Assembly (NCBI RefSeq): GCF_900107095.1
Contig: NZ_FNOR01000005.1
Span: 1 to 64,000, forward strand
Length of the DNA: 64,000 nt
Source of the DNA: Collimonas sp. OK242
GTDB taxonomy: Bacteria > Pseudomonadota > Gammaproteobacteria > Burkholderiales > Burkholderiaceae_D
Direction of reading: 5' to 3'
Shown here: positions 52,689-62,371 of the stretch, piece by piece
How positions within the stretch are numbered: position 1 is the first letter of the stretch
Layout of the letters: every line of letters starts with the position of its first letter
Notes under the pieces: model-generated
What the model was told of the DNA's origin: nothing
The model's database searches: none
The model's input: the letters and a program-made list of their open reading frames with translations, nothing else
Program-made: the position numbers and the translations under genes

Positions 52689-53006
52689 TCGCAATTCCTT
52701 ACCCGTTCGACAGATTGTCTTCCTGATACCGCCGTGTGTCACTACCAAATTGCCCGAAGCATAGCGCGAGTGGCGGCAGCCCGATCATCTTGATGACTGA
52801 TCGGCGTAATCGAATTGCGCAGGGTTGACGGAATCCGAGCGACTGGGCCAGAAATGGATGCGTATATGGATGTTCTCAAATAAATAGAACTGGATTTTGA
52901 TACAGATCAATAGATATCAGCTAACAAACAACTATTTTGTCGTCATGAACTCCTGATTTTCATTTGGAACCTCAATAGGCGTTACTGGGATCGACGGAGA
53001 ACGCAC
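52689..53006. other. Intergenic region between divergent genes
   Basis: 318 bases with no gene recognised. AT-rich around 52865-52960, which probably holds promoters for the DedA fusion (leftward) and the metal genes (rightward). Confidence 0.4.
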
Positions 53007-53135
53007 ATGGACAATAATCATCAGTTGCACGACGGCCATAGGACAAACCTGATATTCAACTGGATCTGGATAGGCTTTTTGCCGGTGGCTGGTTATGCAG
53101 GGGCAAGATCAGGTGAATTTCCGCCCAGCTTATAG
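53007..53135 (+). CDS. 42-aa peptide, possible truncated DUF2933-like protein
   Basis: ATG 53007 with GGAG seven bases upstream. NLIFNWIWIGFLPVAGYAG resembles the membrane start of DUF2933 proteins, which are often beside copper genes, but the normal C-terminal half is absent. Either a small peptide or a remnant. Confidence 0.35.
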   Translation: MDNNHQLHDGHRTNLIFNWIWIGFLPVAGYAGARSGEFPPSL

Positions 53136-53193
53136 GCATGGTTTGCGGTAGCTGCGTTAGCAACGTCAAGTAGAACAAACCTGGAGAATGGCT

Positions 53194-53625
53194 ATGAAAA
53201 AATCCCTGTTAATTGCAGTCGTCGCTGGACTTGTTTGGGTATTGCCAGCAAGCGCCGTTGATGAACACAATTTAAAGCAGCAGGCGCCCGGCGCGTCGAA
53301 ACCATCGTCAACGGCCACGGAAACCGGAGCGCCGGCAGGGATGATGGGAAATATGGAAAAGATGCAGCGGCAGATGGATCAAATTCACGCGACCACCGAC
53401 TCGAAGGAACGCCAAAAGCTGATGCAGGAACATATGCGAACCATGCAGGAAAACATGAAAGCAATGCGTGGCATGGATGCCCCGATGATGAGTAACCGTA
53501 ACAACATGGCAGGCGGCGACATGATGAAGCGCTACAAAATGATGAGCGCGCGCATGGATATGATGCAGATGATGATGGAGCAGATGATGCAACATCAGAA
53601 TGCACAGGAGTCGCCGCCCAAGTGA
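53194..53625 (+). CDS. Met-rich periplasmic protein
   Basis: 143 aa with signal peptide (KKSLLIAVVAGLVWVLPASAV). The mature part is Met-rich (MMGNMEKMQRQMDQ, MMSARMDMMQMMMEQMM), with 30 or so Met residues and a few His, typical of periplasmic Cu(I) carriers or buffers. ATG 53194 lies eight bases after GGAG; ATG 53188 is too close. It precedes the copper ATPase and probably works with it. Confidence 0.82.
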   Translation: MKKSLLIAVVAGLVWVLPASAVDEHNLKQQAPGASKPSSTATETGAPAGMMGNMEKMQRQMDQIHATTDSKERQKLMQEHMRTMQENMKAMRGMDAPMMSNRNNMAGGDMMKRYKMMSARMDMMQMMMEQMMQHQNAQESPPK

Positions 53626-53780
53626 ACTATTAATCGATAACGCGATGTTCAGTTCCTACTTGCTAGACGAAATGACGTTTGACCGGGGCGGCATCGGGCG
53701 ACGGATCGCGGATGGCAAGCGCGAATGCGATTTTGTCTGGGAATTACGCGTGCAGCCTGAGCCGCCCGTGTAAGGATGCC

Positions 53781-56096
53781 ATGTACGACGGGGCCGTGAA
53801 GTATTTCAACGCTATCTGGGTAACCATGAACTACTCGCACCACAATGTTGTCGTACCAGCCGCCCCAAAAACTGCAGGGGCAAGCGGCATCCGTTACAGC
53901 TGCCCGATGCACGCCGAGATCGTGCGCGACGCGCCGGGCAGCTGTCCGAAGTGCGGTATGACACTGGTGCCTATAGCAGAGGCTGTCCCGCGCGCTGCCG
54001 AATATACCTGCCCCATGCATCCGGAGATTCGCAGCCCGCATCCCGACAGTTGCCCCAAATGCGGGATGACGCTGGTGCTGGTCGCAGGAGAAACTAACAA
54101 CGTTGAATTGCGCGGCCTCGCCCGTCGACTGTGGACTGGTGTCGCATTTTCTATTCCGCTTGTTGTTCTCGCAATGTCGCCGATGATCGGCATTCACGAT
54201 CTGTTCGGTATTCAACCACGGCTACGCGGCTGGATTGAGTTTGTGCTGGGTACGCCGGTTGTATTGTGGGTCGGCTGGCCGATATTGCACAAATTCTGGC
54301 AGTCGATTACGCAGCGTGCGCTCAATATGTATACGTTAATCGGACTCGGAGTGGGGCTGGCCTACTTATTCAGCCTCGCTGCGGTTCTAGTCCCAGGTCT
54401 ATTCCCGCAGGAATTTCGCGAACACGATGGCGCAGTGGGCACTTATTTCGAGGCGGCGGCAGTGATCGTGACGCTGGTGATCCTTGGCGACTTCCTGCAG
54501 TTGCGAGCGATGGGGCAGACCAGCCAGGCAATCCGGCAATTGCTGAAACTTGCTCCTAACCTTGCCTGGCGCTTGCGTGACGACGGCAGTGAGGAGCAGG
54601 TGCCGCTGGATGCGGTTATTGTTGGCAATCGTTTGCGCGTGAAACCAGGTGAAAAGGTGCCAGTGGATGGCACGGTCATGGATGGTACGAGCAGAGTGGA
54701 CGAGTCCATGATTACCGGTGAGCCTGTGCCGGTCGCCAAAGTTGTGGGGAGCAAGGTAACCGGCGCAACGGTTAACGGCAACGGCTCACTGCTTATCCGG
54801 GCCGAACGGATTGGCGCAGACACGCTGCTGGCACGCATCGTTCACATGGTGGGAGAAGCGCAACGCACGCGTGCGCCGATCCAGCGGCTCGCCGACATCA
54901 TCGCCGCATATTTCGTCCAGATTGTGGTGGGTATCGCCATTGCGACAGCGCTTGTATGGTGGTTCTTCGGGCCGGAACCGAAATTCGGATACGCGTTCCT
55001 GAACGCTATCGCCGTGCTGATCATTGCTTGCCCCTGCGCAGTTGGTCTCGCCACACCCATCTCGATGACCGTCGCCATGGGGCAAGGTGCGCGCGTGGGC
55101 ATCCTGTTTCGTAATGCCGAGGCGATCGAGCGCATGCGCGACATCGACACGGTGGTGATAGACAAGACCGGTACGCTGACGCTTGGCCATCCCGCACTAA
55201 TTGATTTCGTTGCCCACGGCATCCCGGAAAATGAAGCACTTGCGCTTGTCGCCGGGGTGGAACAGCTTTCCGAGCATCCGATCGGGATCGCGATTGTCGA
55301 GGGGGCAAAGGCGAGAGGTGTAACGCCGCGCTCGGTTGAGGCATTCGAAGCAAATAACGGCCTGGGGGTGCAGGCAGATATAGATGGAAAGCGGGTGCTT
55401 GTCGGCAGTCGCAGTTTTCTTGCGCAGCGCGGTATCGAGACCAAACATTGGGAAGAACGTGCCGCAACCTGGGGCGCGGAAGCGAAGACGGTGGTGTTCT
55501 TTTCTGTGGACGGGACCGCTGCTGGCATCGCTGCAGTGGCGGATCCAATTAAGGACAGCACCAAGGGTGCGCTGGCGGCGCTCAAGCGGTCGGGCGTGCG
55601 CATAGTGATGTTGACCGGCGATTCGCGCAGCACAGCTGAAGCCGTCGCCCGGCAACTTGGCATCGACGAAACGCTCGCCGAAGTATTGCCCGAGGATAAG
55701 GCTGGTCATGTGAAGCGCTTGCAGGCAGAGGGACGCAAGGTGGCGATGGCAGGTGATGGCATCAACGATGCACCGGCGCTGGCGCAGGCTGATGTTGGCA
55801 TTGCCATGGGCACCGGCACCGACGTGGCGATGGAAAGCGCCGGAGTAACGTTGGTAAAGGGCGATCTGCGCGGCATCGCGAGCGCCGCCGTTTTATCGCG
55901 CGCCACGATGCGCAACATTCGCCAAAACCTTATTTTCGCGTTCGGTTACAACGCGCTCGGTATTCCGATTGCCGCAGGTGTGCTTTATCCTGCTTTCGGC
56001 TTATTGCTGTCACCGGTATTTGCCGGTGCGGCCATGGCGCTCAGTTCAGTCTCGGTAGTCACCAACGCGTTGCGTCTTAATCGCGTCAAACCTTGA
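53781..56096 (+). CDS. Copper-translocating P1B-type ATPase with two heavy-metal-binding domains
   Basis: 771 aa. Two HMBD-type domains at the N terminus (about 39-65 and 75-100) each read (Y/C)xCPMHxEI...CPKCGMTL. The membrane motif CPC is at about 417-419 ([13 protein letters not shown]), phosphorylated Asp of DKTGT near 461, and the GDGINDAP hinge follows. The layout is CopA/CopB-like, exporting Cu from the cytoplasm. AAGGA lies four bases before ATG 53781; ATG 53826 and a frame back to 53679 are alternatives. Confidence 0.93.
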   Translation: MYDGAVKYFNAIWVTMNYSHHNVVVPAAPKTAGASGIRYSCPMHAEIVRDAPGSCPKCGMTLVPIAEAVPRAAEYTCPMHPEIRSPHPDSCPKCGMTLVLVAGETNNVELRGLARRLWTGVAFSIPLVVLAMSPMIGIHDLFGIQPRLRGWIEFVLGTPVVLWVGWPILHKFWQSITQRALNMYTLIGLGVGLAYLFSLAAVLVPGLFPQEFREHDGAVGTYFEAAAVIVTLVILGDFLQLRAMGQTSQAIRQLLKLAPNLAWRLRDDGSEEQVPLDAVIVGNRLRVKPGEKVPVDGTVMDGTSRVDESMITGEPVPVAKVVGSKVTGATVNGNGSLLIRAERIGADTLLARIVHMVGEAQRTRAPIQRLADIIAAYFVQIVVGIAIATALVWWFFGPEPKFGYAFLNAIAVLIIACPCAVGLATPISMTVAMGQGARVGILFRNAEAIERMRDIDTVVIDKTGTLTLGHPALIDFVAHGIPENEALALVAGVEQLSEHPIGIAIVEGAKARGVTPRSVEAFEANNGLGVQADIDGKRVLVGSRSFLAQRGIETKHWEERAATWGAEAKTVVFFSVDGTAAGIAAVADPIKDSTKGALAALKRSGVRIVMLTGDSRSTAEAVARQLGIDETLAEVLPEDKAGHVKRLQAEGRKVAMAGDGINDAPALAQADVGIAMGTGTDVAMESAGVTLVKGDLRGIASAAVLSRATMRNIRQNLIFAFGYNALGIPIAAGVLYPAFGLLLSPVFAGAAMALSSVSVVTNALRLNRVKP

Positions 56097-56191
56097 TCTC
56101 GGCATGTATAAGTATCTGGTGCGCAACGGAAAGTTTTTTAGGTGCTTAATTAAAAACAAGCAAAAGTTCTTGAACCGGATGCGCCGCATTC

Positions 56192-56330
56192 GTGGTCAGG
56201 CCGATGCCGGAGACCCGGTGCGAGGAAGTGGCGCCGCACGACGTGCGCGTGATCACCATCGCGCCGGGCGCGGTCGGGACCGAACTGCTCAGCCACACCG
56301 CCAGCGACACCATCAAGAGCGGCTGCCAGG
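56192..56330 (+). pseudogene. SDR gene remnant
   Basis: The segment VAPHDVRVITIAPGAVGTELLSHT is a typical C-terminal part of a short-chain dehydrogenase, with no start or N-terminal domain nearby. About 45 codons remain, and flanking sequence does not continue the homology. The 56097-56753 gap holds nothing else that I recognise. Confidence 0.6.
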
Positions 56331-56753
56331 AGCGTGGAATATACGAATTTCGACGTAGACCACACATCCACAATTGAGGGCAAGTGGCGGTTGCTGCTGC
56401 GAAATGACCATTGCGCCGATTCTAGCCGATCGATTGCGCTGCTCCACGTTGACCGCACGGCGCGTCATGATCAACTGATACGTGTTGCGACAGGCAACAA
56501 ACGACACAGAGCCGCCAAAGCCGTTTCCGAAAAGCGGCCACTCGTAGCGCAAGTTGTGGACACTTAGGCCCGGTAGCGAAGAGCGTCAGCTAATAGGGCG
56601 AAGGCCGGGGAAGATTCCTAGCCTTGCCATTACACAAACTGCACATGAATGCCTGGATAAGTAAAAAAAACAGACCGCAAAGATTGTTTTTGTCGGCATT
56701 CCGAGCTATCGTCACGGGTTTGACGGCTACCCATCCCGCAGCGGGGACAGAGA

Positions 56754-57323
56754 ATGGACAATACCACTCGATCGGAACGATCACGCAACGCCATCATCCA
56801 GGCAGCGCTCGCCATCATTGCGCGCGACGGTCCGCGCCGGCTGACGCTGGATGCGATTGCGCGCGAAAGCGGCATCAGCAAGGGCGGGCTGATGCATCAG
56901 TTCCGCTCGAAGGAGGCCGTGCTGAAGGCATTGCTGGAATACCAGACCGAATATTTCGAGAAATTTTCCCAGGACTACATGGCGCAAGTCAGCGCGGCAT
57001 CGCCCGAAGCCCATCTGGCGACACAAATTGCGGTAGCCCGCGAAGCCGTCACTACGCAGCAATCGGTCGCCTTTGCCATCCTCGGCGCCATCAGCGAAGA
57101 GCCTGGGCTGTTGTCCGCCTTTAAAGAGATCGACGCCAAGAAGATCGCAGCGATCAAGGCCGAGGCTGCTGATCCTGAGCTGGCGATGTTGCGCTGGTAT
57201 GCGGCCAAAGGCTTGCTCCTGAATGCCCTGTTCGGCTTATGTCCGCTGTCGGACGAAGAACGCCAGCGCCTGTTTGAGCGCCTGCTCGACAGCAAGCAGT
57301 GGCTGATTCCTCGCAAGGACTAG
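56754..57323 (+). CDS. TetR family transcriptional regulator
   Basis: 189 aa with an N-terminal helix-turn-helix (RSRNAIIQAALAIIARDGPRRLTLDAIARESGISKGGLMHQFRSKEAVL) and a helical ligand domain. It resembles TetR regulators of efflux or oxidoreductase genes. The SDR remnant just upstream may be a former partner. The TAG stop shares its last base with the first G of the 180-bp repeat at 57323. Confidence 0.93.
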   Translation: MDNTTRSERSRNAIIQAALAIIARDGPRRLTLDAIARESGISKGGLMHQFRSKEAVLKALLEYQTEYFEKFSQDYMAQVSAASPEAHLATQIAVAREAVTTQQSVAFAILGAISEEPGLLSAFKEIDAKKIAAIKAEAADPELAMLRWYAAKGLLLNALFGLCPLSDEERQRLFERLLDSKQWLIPRKD

Positions 57324-57502
57324 GGCCTGTTAACATTCAATTTGGTTTGAACCCTCCGGGAACGGCTGCAGGCGTCGCATGTCGTTGTTGCAGGGGGCGG
57401 CCATCCGCATTCTTGCCGTAGCACCGCTACGTCGCGTCGCTGCGCCTAGGCACGCAACGCCTGCCGCGCGCTCGCACTCCCAAATTGAATGTTAACAAGC
57501 CC
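57323..57502. repeat. MITE-like element with 23-bp terminal inverted repeats
   Basis: Ends GGGCCTGTTAACATTCAATTTGG (57323) and its near-exact complement (57480-57502). About 180 bp with no coding capacity. The GGGCYTGTTAACA ends resemble some IS5-group termini, so it may be a non-autonomous relative. It abuts the TetR stop codon. Confidence 0.7.
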
Positions 57503-57976
57503 TGGAAGAACGTCCCGCTTTCGCGCCTTCTCGAAGGAGGACACACGAGTAATGATGCGCCTTGGCCAACTTCTGCCAGGGTCAGATTTCCGACGCAGCC
57601 CTGATGGCCGTCGTGCGGCGCATGTTGCAATATAAACATTCCGCACCAAAAGGGCCTTGCCCCATCCCTCCCCCAGAAAGCCTAGTACGACGCCTCCTCT
57701 TGCATGGCACAGGCATCGGAGAGGGTTTTGTATTTTTCTCATAAAAACCGACCAGACGGTTTGTAAATATCGAATTCGGTGCTATATTCGCTCCCTGAGT
57801 TAGCGCGAAAGGGCGGCTGGAGAGCTGATTTCGGTATCGGTTGAGCGTTGGATTTCACCCGCCCAATAGCGCCAGGCAGCGATCTCCGTCACGGTCGTGC
57901 CCGACTCGTCCACCAAGCTGTACCAGGGAATGGCAGTCATTCCTTGGAAAAACCTGAAGACTGAAGAGGAATTGAA
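57503..57976. other. Intergenic region with TetR-type operator and degraded ORFs
   Basis: 474 bases with no confident gene. A minus-strand 46-codon frame (57800-57940) with weak start is possible but unlikely. It contains the AAACCG-N6-CGGTTT site described separately and the DUF3313 promoter (TTGTAA ... TATATT region). Confidence 0.4.
57745..57762. promoter_or_regulatory. Possible TetR-type operator
   Basis: A perfect dyad AAACCG-ACCAGA-CGGTTT lies about 215 bases before the DUF3313 lipoprotein start and is followed by TTGTAAATAT... GCTATATT, a promoter-like stretch. The size and symmetry fit a TetR site; the nearby regulator (56754) is a candidate. Confidence 0.5.
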
Positions 57977-58642
57977 ATGCACATATCTATCAAGACCGGC
58001 CGGCTGGGCATGATCGCAGCGTTCTGCCTGGCGCTTGCGGCATGCGGGACCACGCAGCCGGTGGCGTACTCGGGAATCTCGTCGTCGTCAAAGCTGATGC
58101 CTAACCAGAAAGACGATACCGGACGTGTTCCGTACAGTTATTCGGCCCCCGTGGAATGGCAGAAATACAACGCGCTCATCATCGATCCGGTCGCAATCTA
58201 CAACGGGCCAGATCATCAGTTAGGGGATTTGTCAGAGGCGGACAAGCAGGAACTCGCTCGCTACATGGATACAACGTTCAGGAAAGTATTAAGTCAGCGC
58301 TTTAGCGTAGTCACCAGTCCCGGATCGAATACTCTCAAGCTCAGATTGACTTTGACCGGCGTGGCTACAAACACTGCCGTGGCATCGACGGTGACACGCT
58401 TCGACTTGGCTGGAATGCCTTACAACGTTGTCCAATCCATACGTGGGAAAGAAGGGGTTTTCATGGGATCAGTCAGCTATTCAGTCGAAATCTATGATTC
58501 GACGAGTAAGCAACTCCTGAAGGCGTTTGTGACAAAGCAGTATCCCAATGCAATGAATATTGTGGCGACCTTCGGTTCGCTCCATGCTGCTAAAACTGGC
58601 ATCGAAAAAGGCGCAGATGCGCTGGTTGCCTCCCTGAAATAA
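57977..58642 (+). CDS. DUF3313 family lipoprotein
   Basis: 221 aa with signal and lipobox LAAC (Cys23, in ALAACGTT). The body matches DUF3313: YNALIIDPVAIYNGPDHQ, LARYMDTTFRKVLSQRFSVVTSPG and TLKLRLTLTGV. Envelope lipoprotein of unknown function. GAGGAATTG precedes the ATG. It is possibly controlled by the TetR-type site upstream. Confidence 0.9.
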   Translation: MHISIKTGRLGMIAAFCLALAACGTTQPVAYSGISSSSKLMPNQKDDTGRVPYSYSAPVEWQKYNALIIDPVAIYNGPDHQLGDLSEADKQELARYMDTTFRKVLSQRFSVVTSPGSNTLKLRLTLTGVATNTAVASTVTRFDLAGMPYNVVQSIRGKEGVFMGSVSYSVEIYDSTSKQLLKAFVTKQYPNAMNIVATFGSLHAAKTGIEKGADALVASLK

Positions 58643-58681
58643 GCGGCTCGATAAGCGGCTAAATCCGCAGATAAACATGCC

Positions 58682-59332
58682 ATGACAAACCATGACATTA
58701 CGCGCAATGCGCCGGCTTCAGGTGCTGACCGCCAGCACCTGATCGCCTGCGAGTACTGCGACGCTGTCTACCAGCGCACCGGCCTTGCCGAAGGCGAACG
58801 CGCGCAGTGCCGGCGCTGCGGCGGAACGCTGTACCGCGAGAGCACGCGCGCCTATCAACGGCTGCTGCCTTTGGTGGTGACCGCGCTCATCCTGTTTTTG
58901 GTGTCCAACATCTTTCCGATTGTCGAGATGGACCTCAAGGGCATCCGCACGCAAACCACCTTATGGGGCGCGGTGCAGGCGCTGTATGCTGATCGCGACA
59001 TGGCGCTGGTAGCTCCGCTGGTGTTCGCGACCACTATCCTGTTGCCGCTGGCAGAGATGCTGATGATGCTCCATTTGCTGGTGCCGATGGCACGGCGCCG
59101 TTTGCCGGCAGGCTTCGAGTACGTCGTGCGCTACATCCGGCGCACACGGCCATGGGGAATGATCGAGGTCTACCTGCTCGGCGTAGTAGTAACGCTGGTC
59201 AAGCTCTCCAGCATTGCCGATATCCTGCCAGGCCAGGCGCTCTGGTCATTCAGCGCGCTGGTCATCGTGCTGGCGGTCATGCTGTCGTTCGATCCGCGCG
59301 ACCTGTGGCAATACAGGGAGCCACTGCGATGA
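58682..59332 (+). CDS. pqiA: Paraquat-inducible protein A-like (first half)
   Basis: 216 aa. A zinc-ribbon-like start (CEYCDAVYQRTGLAEGERAQCRRCGG) is followed by about four membrane helices (LLPLVVTALILFLVSNIFPIVEM ...). It is the PqiA/YebS type. In E. coli both halves are in one protein, here split in two genes. Overlaps the second half by ATGA. Part of the pqiABC lipid-transport operon at the inner membrane. Confidence 0.93.
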   Translation: MTNHDITRNAPASGADRQHLIACEYCDAVYQRTGLAEGERAQCRRCGGTLYRESTRAYQRLLPLVVTALILFLVSNIFPIVEMDLKGIRTQTTLWGAVQALYADRDMALVAPLVFATTILLPLAEMLMMLHLLVPMARRRLPAGFEYVVRYIRRTRPWGMIEVYLLGVVVTLVKLSSIADILPGQALWSFSALVIVLAVMLSFDPRDLWQYREPLR

Positions 59333-59964
59333 GCATGCCGCTGTCCGCGCCGCCGACAACCACGTCGATGGGACTGGTGCCCTGCCACACCTGCAACCTG
59401 CTCAGCTCACATGCGCTCGAAGGCTGGCCCTGCTCGCGCTGCGGCGCCGCCGTGCACCGCCGCAAACCAGATTCCCTGGCGCGCACCTGGTCTTTCCTGA
59501 TAGCTGCCGCGATCCTCTACATCCCCGCCAACCTTTTGCCGATGATAGTCACGCAATCTGTTTTCGAGACTTCGCGTGACACCATCCTCTCCAGCATTGT
59601 CTATTTCTGGATTTCGGATGCGAAGGCGCTGGCCATCCTGGTGCTGGCCGCCAGCGTGGTGGTGCCGCTGCTAAAGATGATGGCTTTGACGCTGCTGCTG
59701 CTTTCGGTGCATTTCCGCTCCAGCTGGCGCATCCGGCAGCAGACCGAGCTGTACCGCCTGCTGGAAACAGTCGGCCGCTGGTCGATGCTCGACATCTTCG
59801 TCGTCGCCATGCTGGCCTCGCTGGTACGCGCGGGCAAACTGGCCACCATTGTCCCAGGCCCCGGGGCCCTGGCGTTCGCCGCCGTCGTGGTACTCACCAT
59901 GCTCGCTTCGCTGAGCTTCGATCCCCGCCTGCTGTGGGATGCGCTGGATGCACGCAATGACTGA
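59329..59964 (+). CDS. pqiA: Paraquat-inducible protein A-like (second half)
   Basis: 211 aa with zinc-ribbon CHTCNLLSSHALEGWPCSRCG and four membrane helices (SFLIAAAILYIPANLLPMIV ...). Second copy of the PqiA domain. Starts inside the stop of the first, and its own end overlaps the pqiB start by eight bases, so the whole operon is translationally coupled. Confidence 0.93.
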   Translation: MSMPLSAPPTTTSMGLVPCHTCNLLSSHALEGWPCSRCGAAVHRRKPDSLARTWSFLIAAAILYIPANLLPMIVTQSVFETSRDTILSSIVYFWISDAKALAILVLAASVVVPLLKMMALTLLLLSVHFRSSWRIRQQTELYRLLETVGRWSMLDIFVVAMLASLVRAGKLATIVPGPGALAFAAVVVLTMLASLSFDPRLLWDALDARND

Positions 59965-61597
59965 ATCCGATTCCTCCAATCCGCCGATGCCGCCCGCGCC
60001 GCCGCGACCCGAACTGCGCCGGCGCGCACGCTGGCTGCCTTCGTTGGTATGGCTGATCCCGATCGTCGCCGCCATCGTCGGATTGTCGCTCTTGATCCAC
60101 ACCCTGTCCGAACGCGGCCCCGAAATCACGGTGACTTTCCGCACCGCGGACGGACTCGCACCCGGCAAGACGCCGGTACGCTACAAGGCAGTCGATATCG
60201 GCGTGGTCAAGTCGCTGCGCCTGGCGCGCGATCGTTCCCATGTGATCGCCACCATCGCCCTGAGCAACGATGCCAGCAGCTTTTTAGCCAAGGACACCCG
60301 TTTCTGGGTGGTGCGCCCGCGCTTTGCCGTCTCCGGCATTTCGGGCCTGGAGACGCTGCTGTCCGGCGCCTATATCGGCGTGGACGCCGGCAAGGCGGAT
60401 GCGCGCAGCGACAGTTTCGCCGGGCTGGAGGTGCCGCCGGCAGTATCCACGGACGCCTCTGGCAAGCAATTCGTATTGCGCGCCGCCGACCTTGGCTCGC
60501 TCGACATCGGTTCCCCTGTCTATTACCGACGCGTGCGGGTGGGCCAGGTAGTGGCTTACCAGCTCGAACCCAACGGCCAGAATCTTTCGTTGCGGGTGTT
60601 CGTCGACAAGCCTTACGACAAGCTGGTCACCGCCAACACCCGTTTCTGGCATGCCAGCGGCATTGACATCAAGCTCGACGCCGGCGGCCTCAAGGTGAAT
60701 ACGCAGGCGCTCGCCACCATGTTGCTTGGCGGCGTGGCCTTCCAGGATCCCGACAATTCCAAGGCCGCTGCCGCGGCCGGCGAGAACGCGCGGTTCACCC
60801 TGGCCAGCGACCAGGCGGAAGCCATGAAGCCCCTTGACGAACTGAGACCGGCGCTTGCCGTCCTCAATTTCGACCAGTCTGTGCGTGGCTTGTCGCCAGG
60901 GGCCGCGCTGGATTTTCGCGGCATCGTGGTGGGCCAGGTACGCTCGATCGGGATCGAATACCAGCGCAGCAAAAAAACCTTCCGCTTCCCCGTGGTTGTG
61001 GAACTCTATCCATCCCGCATGGGCTTCAGCTCGCGCGATCTGGAAGACAAGCAGAAAGCATACGATATCGCCGAAACCATGAACAAGCGCGGCATGCGTG
61101 CGCAACTGCGCAACGGCAACCTGTTGACCGGGCAGCTCTACGTGGCGTTTGATTTCTTCCCCAAGGCGCCGCCGGTCAAAATCAGCGTCGACGGCGCCAT
61201 GCCCGAACTGGCCACAACCCCCGGCACATTTGACGAGTTGCAGGCCAAGCTGGGGTCCATCGCAAGTAAGATTGACAACGTACCGTTCGAACAGATCGGC
61301 CGCGACCTGCGTACTTCGATGGCGGCGCTGGACAAGATGCTGAACAACGCCGACAAGCTGATGGCCCAGGTCGACGGCAACCTCGTGCCGCAATTCGCCG
61401 CCGCATTGCAAGACGCACGCCAAACCCTGCAGGCGGCCAACGAAACGCTAGCCCCGAATGCTCCCTTGCAGCAGGACACGCGCCGCATGATGCAGGAACT
61501 GACGCGCAGCGCCGCTTCCCTGCGCAGCCTGACCGATTACCTGGAACGCCATCCCGAAGCGCTGCTGCGCGGGAAAGCGGATACGGAGAAGCCATGA
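59957..61597 (+). CDS. pqiB: MCE-domain protein PqiB
   Basis: 546 aa with an N-terminal membrane helix (WLPSLVWLIPIVAAIVGLSLL) and three MCE/MlaD domains. The repeats are visible as ITVTFRTADGLAPGKTPVRYKAVDIGVVKSL, GSPVYYRRVRVGQVVAYQL and VRGLSPGAALDFRGIVVGQV. C-terminal helical region forms the trans-envelope needle. It moves lipids between membranes with PqiA and PqiC. ATG 59957 is chosen; an in-frame ATG lies at 59948. Confidence 0.94.
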   Translation: MTESDSSNPPMPPAPPRPELRRRARWLPSLVWLIPIVAAIVGLSLLIHTLSERGPEITVTFRTADGLAPGKTPVRYKAVDIGVVKSLRLARDRSHVIATIALSNDASSFLAKDTRFWVVRPRFAVSGISGLETLLSGAYIGVDAGKADARSDSFAGLEVPPAVSTDASGKQFVLRAADLGSLDIGSPVYYRRVRVGQVVAYQLEPNGQNLSLRVFVDKPYDKLVTANTRFWHASGIDIKLDAGGLKVNTQALATMLLGGVAFQDPDNSKAAAAAGENARFTLASDQAEAMKPLDELRPALAVLNFDQSVRGLSPGAALDFRGIVVGQVRSIGIEYQRSKKTFRFPVVVELYPSRMGFSSRDLEDKQKAYDIAETMNKRGMRAQLRNGNLLTGQLYVAFDFFPKAPPVKISVDGAMPELATTPGTFDELQAKLGSIASKIDNVPFEQIGRDLRTSMAALDKMLNNADKLMAQVDGNLVPQFAAALQDARQTLQAANETLAPNAPLQQDTRRMMQELTRSAASLRSLTDYLERHPEALLRGKADTEKP

Positions 61598-62289
61598 TCC
61601 CATCCGCCAATCTCGCCGTGCTCTGTGCGGACCTGCTGCTCGCCACCGCAGTGCTGGCCGGCTGCGCCTCGCCCGAACCGCGCTATTACACGCTGGCGCC
61701 GGGGCTGGCCATCGATGCCGCCGCAGGCTCCTCCAGCGCCCAGGACAAAGAACCGCTAATGATTGAGGTGCCTCCCGTCCGCGTCCCCGAGCGGCTCAAC
61801 CGGGCCAACCTGCTACTCGACGATGGCAAGGGCGCGCTCAGGATGATGGAACAGGACCGCTGGTCGGCGCCGCTTCCCGACGAGCTGCGCGACGCGCTTT
61901 CGCAGCGGCTGCAAGCCAGCCTGGGCGCTATCGACACCTATTACCATCGCGACGCATCCGGCGTGGCGCCCCTGTATCGCGTTACTGTCGAAGTGGTGCG
62001 CATGGATGCCGAACCCGGTAGAAGCGCCGGCGCCACCATCAACTGGGCGGTGCAGCGATTCCCGGACGGCAAGGTGGCAGCGGGCCGCACGCAGGCGGAG
62101 TTGTTGGCGCCGGGCGGGGTGGATAGCGTGGTAGCCGCCTACCAGCGGATTGTCGCCAACACCGCCGCCGATATCGCGACGGCAATACGGTCGCTGCAGA
62201 AAATAGCATTGGCTCCCTCAGAAACTGGGAATTCCCTGGCGCGCTACGGCCAATATCACATCGCTCCCGAGAAGCAGGAAATTCCCTGA
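61594..62289 (+). CDS. pqiC: Lipoprotein PqiC (DUF330)
   Basis: 231 aa with lipoprotein signal (lipobox LAGC, Cys24) and the DUF330/ABC-type auxiliary domain (YYTLAPG, IEVPPVRVPERLNRANLLL). An outer-membrane partner of PqiB. ATG overlaps the pqiB stop as ATGA. Ends the pqi operon. Confidence 0.93.
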   Translation: MIPSANLAVLCADLLLATAVLAGCASPEPRYYTLAPGLAIDAAAGSSSAQDKEPLMIEVPPVRVPERLNRANLLLDDGKGALRMMEQDRWSAPLPDELRDALSQRLQASLGAIDTYYHRDASGVAPLYRVTVEVVRMDAEPGRSAGATINWAVQRFPDGKVAAGRTQAELLAPGGVDSVVAAYQRIVANTAADIATAIRSLQKIALAPSETGNSLARYGQYHIAPEKQEIP

Positions 62290-62371
62290 TGCGAAAACGA
62301 GGCCCGAACTTATTACTTACATGGCGCGGCTGCGCCACACACCAACCCATCCAACTGCCAAGGAGCATTCA

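Noticed and set aside
57562-57744. 60-codon frame after the MITE-like element
   Set aside because: No ribosome site, Pro/Arg-rich shadow-like composition, and no continuation.
60284-61423. Long minus-strand frame opposite pqiB
   Set aside because: pqiB is a clear MCE protein in a coupled operon; the opposite frame is a GC-rich shadow.
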